Assembly (NCBI GenBank): GCA_964648365.1
Contig: CAZYLK010000250.1
Span: 1-7,003, forward strand
Origin: SURF-32 sp964648365
GTDB taxonomy: Bacteria; Planctomycetota; Phycisphaerae; UBA1845
Direction: 5' to 3'
Length of the DNA stretch: 7,003 bases
Under the pieces are notes generated by a model, which saw only the letters and a list, made by a program, of their open reading frames with translations, had not been told where the DNA came from and ran no database searches. Made by a program: the position numbers and the translations under genes. The stretch's first letter is position 1. Each line of letters opens with the position of its first letter. Shown in pieces: positions 1-4,968 of this stretch.

Positions 1-206
1 ACACGGGGCTCAATTTCAATGATCTCGTGCAGACTGACGACCGCGGCCTCGTTCTCATCAGGCGGTCCTGGACTTCGAGCATGGAACTGCCACGCTCCAT
101 CATCCGCATCGTGGGTGACATAGTAGATCCACGCTTTCTTCTGCATGATTTCCCCACATGTGAACACAGCAACATCAGGTGGGTCTGGAAACAGCCAGTC
201 TGACAT
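1..206 (-). CDS. Small immunity-like protein of unknown function, N-terminal part (runs off the left edge)
   Basis: The first 68 codons are visible and the C-terminus lies beyond position 1. The ATG at 204-206 is preceded by GAGGA about 6 nt upstream, which decides this start over the in-frame ATG at 144-146 (residue 21). The protein opens MSDWLFPDPPDVAVFT (1-16), then has YYVTHDADDGAWQFHA (28-43) and VVSLHEIIEIEPR (56-68). The order 'DPP(N/D)VAVFT - VTHD.DDGAWQF - VVSL.EI...DP' matches, from memory, a family of small cytoplasmic proteins similar to DUF2185/Imm33-like immunity proteins. I cannot confirm that assignment. No signal peptide or membrane segment is seen. Codons such as GAT, GTT, GCT, CCT, ACA and CCA are commoner than in the neighbouring genes, so the gene may be a later acquisition. 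It is certainly coding; the function is open. Confidence 0.75.
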   Translation of the reverse strand, partial: MSDWLFPDPPDVAVFTCGEIMQKKAWIYYVTHDADDGAWQFHARSPGPPDENEAAVVSLHEIIEIEPR

Positions 207-319
207 ACGTTGTCCTCGTCGCGGAACACGGTGTGGCCGCGGGCCAGCGCGCGGCCGTAGGGCGTGTAGTTATCCTCCTCGGCCAGGCGACCGCCGGGCG
301 TGGCCGCGAAAACACCGGA
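207..319 (-). other. Coding-like intergenic stretch after a TAG stop, with a YTPYG motif
   Basis: This gap lies between the stop of the exported hypothetical protein (320-322) and the start of the left-edge gene. Read in the same frame as the upstream gene, just past its TAG, it stays open and gives protein-like sequence including LAEEDNYTPYGRALARG and HTVFRDEDN. It has no start codon of its own, and the other two minus frames look random. 'YTPYG' recalls the Y-x-PYG motif of RHS-repeat cores, but one motif is weak evidence. It may be a gene remnant, a readthrough tail or chance. It also carries the GAGGA ribosome-binding site of the next gene. Confidence 0.3.
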
Positions 320-784
320 CTATCGATCCGGTTGATCCGCACGGCGGCTCATGGCCTCGAGGAACGGCTTTCTGTCCTTGATGATGCCGCAACCATCGAC
401 CTCGATTCCTTCCCGCGGCCCACCGATGAGTGCAAGCCTGAGTTGGGAACGGTCTGCCAGTGTGAGATCGATGATCCACTTGGGGAAGCGGTGCGTGCTG
501 ACGATGACCGGCCTGCGTTCAAACGTGTCGCGGGACCGGATAAGCGCTTCCGTCATCGCATCGCAGGACGCGCGGTCCGTCGACGGTTCACTGGCAAAGT
601 ACATGTCCGGCACGCGCGTTACGTATGCCGTGACGACGGGGTCGCCGTACGAACCGTCGAGCGCCGCGCAGGGATCCGAGGCGATCATCGCAGTGTCGTG
701 GCGGCGCACACCGAGACGACACCATGTTAAAACCACCGGAACCAACAGTGCCAAGAATAACAGTTTGCGCATCACAATCGGCAT
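320..784 (-). CDS. Exported hypothetical protein, possible lipoprotein
   Basis: A 154-residue protein that I do not recognise. The N-terminus is a signal-peptide-like segment: basic MRK at residues 5-7, then a hydrophobic core LLFLALLVPVVLTW, followed by Cys22. VVLTWC is a poor lipobox, so lipidation is possible but doubtful. The mature part is polar, with Cys38, Cys74 and Cys132. Disulphide formation outside the cytoplasm is therefore possible. The ATG at 782-784 is the first start. The ATG at 770-772 (residue 5) gives a more typical signal peptide, and neither has a clear Shine-Dalgarno sequence. The plus-strand frames opposite it are Ser/Arg-rich shadows. The gene lies upstream of, and co-directional with, the left-edge gene. 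Function unknown. Confidence 0.6.
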   Translation of the reverse strand: MPIVMRKLLFLALLVPVVLTWCRLGVRRHDTAMIASDPCAALDGSYGDPVVTAYVTRVPDMYFASEPSTDRASCDAMTEALIRSRDTFERRPVIVSTHRFPKWIIDLTLADRSQLRLALIGGPREGIEVDGCGIIKDRKPFLEAMSRRADQPDR

Positions 785-810
785 CGTGGGCGGTCAGGCC
801 GGGATTGGCA

Positions 811-952
811 AGCCCTGAAGGGGCGGCACAGGCGTCCTCTCAAAGACTCCACCGCCAGATCGGCACCGCCTGTATCGCTCTTTCAGGGCTCTTCATCTAC
901 GGGGCGACGCCAACCCAGGGCGGCGCCCTGGGCTGATATGTCTGGCCCCTTC
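811..952. repeat. Nested palindromic intergenic repeat, dispersed planctomycete type
   Basis: Non-coding element between two minus-strand genes. The arms AGCCCTGAA (811-819) and TTCAGGGCT (882-890) pair perfectly, as do ACAGGCG (828-834) and CGCCTGT (867-873) inside them. GAAGGGGC (817-824) also has its complement GCCCCTTC at 945-952. Between them is the near-perfect palindrome CCCAGGGCG-G-CGCCCTGGG (914-932). From memory this block (AGCCCTGAAGGGGC ... ACCCAGGGCGGCGCCCTGGG ... GGCCCCTTCG) recurs between genes in planctomycete genomes and gives rise to spurious short ORFs. No transposase is nearby. The 914-932 palindrome lies 40 nt past the stop of the zinc-ribbon gene and could act as a transcription terminator, though no T-run follows. 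Confidence 0.7.
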
Positions 953-971
953 GAGGTGTGCGCACCTGCAC

Positions 972-1433
972 CTATTCTCGCTGCCCGGGCTCGTCCGTCG
1001 CGGCCTCGCCGCATTCCGGGCAGCGTCTATCGCCCTCCGCCGGCGCGCCGCGCAGGTCGTAGCCGCACTTGACGCAGACCGGAACGCCGGCCTCGATCAG
1101 CTTGCGGCGCAGATCGCGAATCGAGTCGCGCCGCAGGCAGACGACGATGAACACGGCGTAGCCGATCAGAACGAGCACCATGCTGACCCACGCGCTCCAG
1201 CGGGACAGCGCCGCGATCTGCGTACGGATGACGTACTCGACGCCGAAAAACACCGTCCACAGGGCCACGGCGTGCAGGATGAGCACGACGGCGAATTGCC
1301 AGGTGTACATCCCGCGATAAATGTCCTGCACCGCCTTCTGCCGCGACTCGTCGTCGGGGAAGCGCTGCATCTCCGGCAGGCCGCGCAGGTGCGCTTCACT
1401 CGACCAGCGATTGAAACGGTTGCGCAGCGACAT
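972..1433 (-). CDS. Two-helix membrane protein with C-terminal zinc ribbon
   Basis: A 153-residue protein. Residues 1-44 are polar and probably cytoplasmic. Two hydrophobic helices follow at about 46-66 (FAVVLILHAVALWTVFFGV) and 80-100 (SAWVSMVLVLIGYAVFIVVCL), then a basic stretch RRDSIRDLRRKLIEAG. It ends in a four-cysteine treble: C120, C123 (CVKCGYDLRG) and C138, C141 (CPECG), expected to bind one Zn2+. The CxxCGYDLRG...CPxCG tail is common on planctomycete membrane proteins; its role there is not known to me. By the positive-inside rule both ends face the cytoplasm. The start ATG (1431-1433) lies 9 nt past the terC stop and its GAGG overlaps that stop region, so translation is probably coupled to terC. 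A tie to metal handling is a guess from this context. Confidence 0.8.
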   Translation of the reverse strand: MSLRNRFNRWSSEAHLRGLPEMQRFPDDESRQKAVQDIYRGMYTWQFAVVLILHAVALWTVFFGVEYVIRTQIAALSRWSAWVSMVLVLIGYAVFIVVCLRRDSIRDLRRKLIEAGVPVCVKCGYDLRGAPAEGDRRCPECGEAATDEPGQRE

Positions 1434-1442
1434 CGATCAGCC

Positions 1443-2192
1443 TCACTTCGCCCCGGCCGGCTGGGCTGCCGCCATGCCCGCCTTGATCGCCCGGACCCGC
1501 ATGTTGAGCAGTTCCACCACGAACGAGAACCCCATCGCGAAGTAGATGTACCCGCGCTGGATGTGATGACCCAGTCCGTCGGCGGTCAGCATCACGCCGA
1601 TCAGCAGCAGGAACGACAGTGCGAGCATCTTCATGGTCGGGTGCTTTTCGATAAACGTGCTGACCGAACTTGCGAAGATCAGCATCACGCCCACGGCCGC
1701 GACGATGGCGATGACCATAATGCTGATGTGTTTCACCATGCCGACCGCAGTGATCACCGAGTCGATCGAGAAGACCAGGTCGATCATGACGATCTGGCCG
1801 ATCGCGGCGCCGAACGTGGAGATCGCCTTCGCCTTGGCGTTGATGTCGTGCGGGTCGGGAACCTCCAGCTTGTGGTGAATCTCGTACGTCGCCTTGGCGA
1901 TCAGGAAAAGCCCGCCGGCGAGCAGAATGAGATCCTTGCCGGAAAGGCCCACGCCCGCCACCGTAAACAGGTCCGCCTCCAGCCCCATTATCCAGCTTAT
2001 GGCCAGCAGCAGCAGGATGCGCATGACCATCGCCAGCAACAGGCCGATGCGCTGAGCTCTCTTCTGCACGGACGGGTCGAGCCTTCCGGTCAGGATGGCG
2101 ATGAAGACGACGTTGTCGATACCCAGCACGATCTCCAGCGACGCGAGCGTCAGCAGCGCGATCAGATTCTCAGCGGTCAGCAGTTCGGCCAT
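1443..2192 (-). CDS. TerC family integral membrane protein (probable metal-ion exporter)
   Basis: A 249-residue protein matching the TerC/YkoY-type membrane family in size and motifs. It has about seven hydrophobic segments (near 8-30, 48-70, 76-100, 126-152, 156-178, 187-207 and 213-231). The diagnostic acidic motifs are in the membrane: E20 with GIDNVVF (D26, N27) in the first helix, and D138 with FSIDSVITAVG (D144) in the fourth. TMKMLALSFLLLIGV and GYIYFAMGFSFVVELLN are also typical. Characterised members export Mn2+ or support metal loading of secreted proteins, and others give tellurite resistance; no tellurite genes are seen here. The start at 2190-2192 is chosen because GGAG lies 6-7 nt upstream; the frame stays open to 2249, but that extension is Arg/Pro-rich and not family-like. 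It is the first gene of a unit with the zinc-ribbon protein. Confidence 0.92.
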   Translation of the reverse strand: MAELLTAENLIALLTLASLEIVLGIDNVVFIAILTGRLDPSVQKRAQRIGLLLAMVMRILLLLAISWIMGLEADLFTVAGVGLSGKDLILLAGGLFLIAKATYEIHHKLEVPDPHDINAKAKAISTFGAAIGQIVMIDLVFSIDSVITAVGMVKHISIMVIAIVAAVGVMLIFASSVSTFIEKHPTMKMLALSFLLLIGVMLTADGLGHHIQRGYIYFAMGFSFVVELLNMRVRAIKAGMAAAQPAGAK

Positions 2193-2222
2193 GGGGGTCT
2201 CCGGCAATCCGCCGCGTCGGGG

Positions 2223-2264
2223 CGTCCACCCGCGGCGCCGTCGTGGCATCGGCCGCGGGGGACG
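2223..2264 (-). promoter_or_regulatory. Long leader hairpin upstream of terC
   Basis: The arms at 2223-2236 and 2252-2264 pair over 13 bp with a single bulged base at 2228, around a 15-nt loop. The structure sits 30 nt before the terC start and, if the promoter at 2285-2314 is right, lies wholly in the 5' leader. It does not cover the ribosome-binding site. It does not match the yybP-ykoY Mn riboswitch pattern known for some TerC genes. It may be a leader-stability or attenuation structure, or simply a product of high GC. Confidence 0.35.
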
Positions 2265-2284
2265 TCGATGCGTCGTGGGGCGCA

Positions 2285-2314
2285 GTTATTGCGGTCTCGG
2301 CGGCCGGACGTCAA
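2285..2314 (-). promoter_or_regulatory. Candidate sigma-70 promoter for terC
   Basis: On the minus strand TTGACG (2309-2314) is a five-of-six match to the -35 box. AATAAC (2285-2290) matches four of six bases of the -10 box at a spacing of 18. It would give a leader of roughly 85 nt carrying the 2223-2264 hairpin. Planctomycete promoters are poorly defined, so this is only a candidate. Confidence 0.35.
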
Positions 2315-2380
2315 GGATGCGCCTCGGTCGCGGTGAAACAAGGGGTGTGACGCTGGCGGCGGCAGGGTTCTGGTGTGGCG

Positions 2381-2589
2381 CCGGCATCTTGCCGGTCGTC
2401 GCGGCCAAGCCGCGAGTGACATGGCCTTCCAGGCCATGCCCACCGGTTACAAACCGGTGCCACACCGGAGCACACCGGTTACAAACCGGTGCCACACCGG
2501 AGAACACCGGTTGCAAACCGGTGCCACACCACCGGAGCACACCGGTTCGAAACCGGTGCCACACCGGATCCGCCGGCTCGAAACCGGTG
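2381..2589. repeat. Run of eight triloop palindromes
   Basis: Eight short palindromes follow one another between the 331-residue membrane gene and terC, and nearly all have 3-nt loops. They lie at 2381-2395 (CCGGCA/TGCCGG), 2401-2413 (GCGGC/GCCGC), 2420-2438 (CATGGCCT/AGGCCATG), 2441-2459, 2473-2491, 2505-2523, 2540-2558 and 2571-2589. The last five are variants of CACCGGTT-NNN-AACCGGTG; in the fifth, one arm has drifted to CGCCGGCT. Their period is 31-35 nt, and the linkers are near-constant (CCACACCGGAGCA type, 12-16 nt, one with an extra ACC). Loops vary (ACA, ACA, GCA, CGA, CGA). The set may act as a terminator or RNA-stability element for the upstream minus-strand gene, or be a REP-like selfish repeat. 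Reading frames through it are artefacts. Confidence 0.85.
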
Positions 2590-2647
2590 CGACATGGTGA
2601 CACACGGGGTTGGGTTGCTCAGATGGCCTGAGGCTGCGTCGTAGGCG

Positions 2648-3643
2648 TCAGGAGGCCTTTGCTTCGACGGTTTGCGCCCGCTCGCGCAGGATGTCGAGCT
2701 TCTCACGGACTTCCTGGGCCATGCGGGCGTTGGGGAACTCGCGGATGATCTCGGCGCCGATGTCGAGGGCGTCGCGCCAGCGCTTCTCGGTGACGGCGAA
2801 GCGGAAGCGGACGCCGAGTTGCATCAGCTTTTCCTTGAAGATGCCACGCGCGGACTGCTCCAGGCCGCGGGCCTCATCAGGGGACAGGTAGACGTCGAGA
2901 TCGCGCAGAATTTCGATGGCCCGATCGACGTCGTGATGCTCGACGGCGCCGCTCCAGGCGCTCAGGAGATCCTGCTTGCGCTGTTCGCGCAGGGACTGCA
3001 ACCGCCGCGGCAGGCTGGTGACGCGCGGGTCGTCGGGCAGGGCGCGCATCACCCGTTCGATCTCCCGCTGGGCCTGCTCGAGTTCGTGATTGTCGAAGTG
3101 CCGCTCAATCTGCGACAGGGCGTCTTTGAGTTTGCGTTCGATGGCCGTCTGCCGAGACGTGCTCACTTCCTGCCGGAACTCGGCCGCCTCCTGGTGATAG
3201 CCGAACCGGGATTCCATCTGCACGACGAGGTGCCCGGCGCCGTCCCAGTCTTCGCGTCGAATGTCAGCGCGGATGGCCTCGCGGAGCGAATCAAGCTCGC
3301 GGGCGCGGTGGACGAGGGACTTGGCGGCGTCGGAGATTTCGCTGTTGGCGACCAGGGCGGAAAGGCGCGACGAGTGCTCGGCCAGGGCGTCGTTGACGTC
3401 GCGCAGCACGTCGAGCTGGCGCATGGTCACCGACACGAGCTTGATCATCATCGCCACCACGGCCAGCGACAGCAGCGCGAAGCCGACCAGCAGGATGCCG
3501 GCCGCGATCCACCAGGCCGCCAGATTGTCCAACTGACCGGCGATTCCGAGCCAGATCAGCCCGGCGCCGGACAGGATCGCGACGATCACGAACAGGCTGG
3601 TCAGCCAGTAGAAATGGGAGAATCGATTATGGGTTGAATACAT
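2648..3643 (-). CDS. Membrane-anchored helical-repeat (TPR-like) protein, function unknown
   Basis: A 331-residue protein. Two N-terminal membrane helices lie at about 12-34 (YWLTSLFVIVAILSGAGLIWL) and 43-68 (AWWIAAGILLVGFALLSLAVV). They are followed by a Leu/Arg/Glu-rich coiled coil (about 70-125) and a long soluble alpha-helical region. The latter shows four similar helix-turn-helix units about 50 residues apart, at about 128-160 (REDWDGAGHLVVQMESRF), 182-215 (FDNHELEQAQREIERVMRAL), 236-265 (HHDVDRAIEILRDLDVYL) and 285-318 (EKRWRDALDIGAEIIREFP). Each has an Ala-containing first helix and a Phe/Leu-Pro or Asp/Ser-Pro turn, as in TPR-type scaffolds. No catalytic motif is seen. By the positive-inside rule the repeats should be cytoplasmic, so a scaffolding role at the membrane is likely. 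The ATG at 3641-3643 has a weak GAGAAG ahead of it. The 3' end faces the palindrome array. Confidence 0.85.
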   Translation of the reverse strand: MYSTHNRFSHFYWLTSLFVIVAILSGAGLIWLGIAGQLDNLAAWWIAAGILLVGFALLSLAVVAMMIKLVSVTMRQLDVLRDVNDALAEHSSRLSALVANSEISDAAKSLVHRARELDSLREAIRADIRREDWDGAGHLVVQMESRFGYHQEAAEFRQEVSTSRQTAIERKLKDALSQIERHFDNHELEQAQREIERVMRALPDDPRVTSLPRRLQSLREQRKQDLLSAWSGAVEHHDVDRAIEILRDLDVYLSPDEARGLEQSARGIFKEKLMQLGVRFRFAVTEKRWRDALDIGAEIIREFPNARMAQEVREKLDILRERAQTVEAKAS

Positions 3644-3719
3644 GACGCTTCTCGGAGGGCGCGCTCCGCGCCGGAGGGTCGGCGCGGCCGAACGGACGGC
3701 TGCGCCTCTCCCTTATAAG

Positions 3720-3748
3720 ACCCTAGGACGCCAACCGCACAGCGTCAA
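3720..3748 (-). promoter_or_regulatory. Weak candidate promoter for the helical-repeat gene
   Basis: TTGACG (3743-3748, minus strand) lies 17 nt from TAGGGT (3720-3725), a poor -10 box with three of six matches. It falls at the end of the small ORF 3723-3959. The following leader holds two mutually exclusive GC-rich stems: 3658-3663 with 3667-3672, and 3666-3672 with 3681-3687. Both the promoter and the stems are tentative. Confidence 0.2.
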
Positions 3749-3959
3749 CGACGCGGCCATCCCGGGGGTCGCCCTCCGCCGCTCCGTCGGGCGCCCGCCT
3801 CGCTTTTCGTGCCACGGCCGCCCGGATCCGGCGGTTGCGGATGTCGATGACGCCGATCGCGTTGGTCACGATGCGCAGGAAGGCCAACATGCCGACCAGC
3901 ACGACCGCGGACATGCCGAGCATGCGCCAGCGCATCGGAATGGTCGCGTCCAGGTCCAC
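3723..3959 (-). CDS. Small putative membrane protein, start uncertain
   Basis: A 78-residue ORF from a GTG at 3957-3959, or less if the ATG at residue 9 is used. It has one strong hydrophobic helix (MSAVVLVGMLAFLRIVTNAIGV, about residues 16-37) followed by a basic tail (RNRRIRAAVARKARR). Codons in the first 45 positions end almost always in G or C, as in the real genes here. No ribosome-binding site precedes the GTG. The frame stays open and protein-like upstream (LRFYPIHAPRLPIRLS) past the ilvE stop at 4051, without any ATG, GTG or TTG. The true start may therefore be a rare codon, or the gene may have lost its 5' end by frameshift or deletion. No family recognised. It is 91 nt downstream of ilvE and may belong to that transcript. 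Confidence 0.4.
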   Translation of the reverse strand: MDLDATIPMRWRMLGMSAVVLVGMLAFLRIVTNAIGVIDIRNRRIRAAVARKARRAPDGAAEGDPRDGRVVDAVRLAS

Positions 3960-4050
3960 CGACAGGCGTATCGGCAGCCGGGGCGCGTGGATTGGGTAGA
4001 AGCGCAGCCCGAGCGCCCGCCGGGCCGACCGGGGCCGCGGACGGGACGGT

Positions 4051-4968
4051 CTACGCGCTTCGGTACGCGACGAAATCTTCCATGAGCTGCCGGGTGATGG
4101 GGCCAGGCTTGCCGGTTCCGATAACTCGGCGATCCAGCGAGACGACGGGAACGATCTCCGCGGCCGTGCCGGTCAGGAAGCACTCGTCAGCGCTGTAGAT
4201 GTCGAAGCAGAGGAGCATTTTCTCCTCGACCTGGTGGCCGCGCTTCCGCGCCAGTTCGATGGCCACAGCGCGGGTGATGCCCTCCAGGATGCCGGAACTG
4301 GTGGGGGGGGTGAACAGTTTGTCGTCGCGGATGATGAAGAGGTTGTCGCCGGTACACTCGGCGACCTGCCCCGCGTGGTTGAGCATGACGGCCTCGTCAG
4401 CGCCGGCGTCCATCGCCTCGCACTTGGCCATGATGTTGTTGAGGTAGTTGCAGGTCTTGATGCGCGGGCTCAGCGCGTTGGGCGGCGTCCGCATGACCGA
4501 CGACGTGATGCAGCGCAGGCCGCGCTCGTACACCTCGGGCGGGTAGAGCGAGATGGTGGCCGCGATCACGATGACGGACGGACAGGCCGCCTTGGTAATG
4601 GCGATGCCGAGCGCGCCGACGCCGCGGGTGACGATCAGGCGGATGTAGCCGTCGCCGGTGATGTTGTTGGCCTCGATGGCATCGTGCATGGCCCGGCTGA
4701 CCTCTTCGCGGGTCATGGGCATGTCCAGCCGGATCGCCTTCGAGCTGAGGAAGAGCCGCTCGATGTGCTCGCGTTCCTTGAAGATGCGGCCGTTGTAAAT
4801 GCGAATGCCCTCGAAAACGCCGTCGCCGTAGAGCAGGCAGTGGTCGAAGACGTTGACCTTCGCGTCGGCGGCGGAGACGAGTTCGCCGTCCATCCAGACT
4901 TTCATTTCCGGATTGGGGGTGAAGGGGTTCTTACGGGTCGCCATCGGGTTCGAGCTGAGCGTTGTCAT
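4051..4968 (-). CDS. ilvE: Branched-chain amino acid aminotransferase (class IV, PLP)
   Basis: A 305-residue protein of normal IlvE length. It transfers the amino group between glutamate and the keto acids of Leu, Ile and Val, the last biosynthetic step and first catabolic one, in the cytoplasm. Landmarks: KVWMDGELV (23-31), DHCLLYGDGVFEGIRIY (42-58), TRGVGALGI (114-122), the PLP Schiff-base lysine K171 in RIKTCNYLNN, E204 in QVAECTGDNLF (pyridine-nitrogen partner), SSGILEGITR (224-233) and GTAAEIVPV (267-275), an IlvE-type rather than D-amino-acid transaminase signature. The ATG at 4966-4968 has GGAGG 6 nt upstream, so this start is firm, although the family core begins near residue 21. The start overlaps the ABC ATPase stop as ATGA. 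A run of eight G (4303-4310 on the plus strand) lies in the coding frame at T219-P-P-T222. No T-box or leader peptide precedes it. Confidence 0.95.
   Translation of the reverse strand: MTTLSSNPMATRKNPFTPNPEMKVWMDGELVSAADAKVNVFDHCLLYGDGVFEGIRIYNGRIFKEREHIERLFLSSKAIRLDMPMTREEVSRAMHDAIEANNITGDGYIRLIVTRGVGALGIAITKAACPSVIVIAATISLYPPEVYERGLRCITSSVMRTPPNALSPRIKTCNYLNNIMAKCEAMDAGADEAVMLNHAGQVAECTGDNLFIIRDDKLFTPPTSSGILEGITRAVAIELARKRGHQVEEKMLLCFDIYSADECFLTGTAAEIVPVVSLDRRVIGTGKPGPITRQLMEDFVAYRSA

Noticed and set aside
2193..2249. Longer TerC start at 2249
   Set aside because: The extra 19 residues are Arg/Pro-rich and unlike TerC N-termini, while the start at 2192 has a good ribosome-binding site.
2193..2320. 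yybP-ykoY type Mn riboswitch upstream of terC
   Set aside because: I could not find its conserved loop sequences; only a simple long hairpin is present.
1272..2336. Long plus-strand frame opposite terC and the zinc-ribbon gene (354 residues)
   Set aside because: Rich in His, Asp, Arg and Gln with no domain pattern; a mirror frame of two well-supported minus-strand genes with GC-rich third positions.
2441..2589. Possible CRISPR array
   Set aside because: The 'spacers' are 12-16 nt and nearly identical, the repeats are full palindromes, and there are no cas genes. It is a palindromic tandem repeat.
2672..3637. Long plus-strand frame opposite the helical-repeat gene (321 residues)
   Set aside because: It tracks the minus gene almost end to end and has no start signal or recognisable domains; an antisense shadow.
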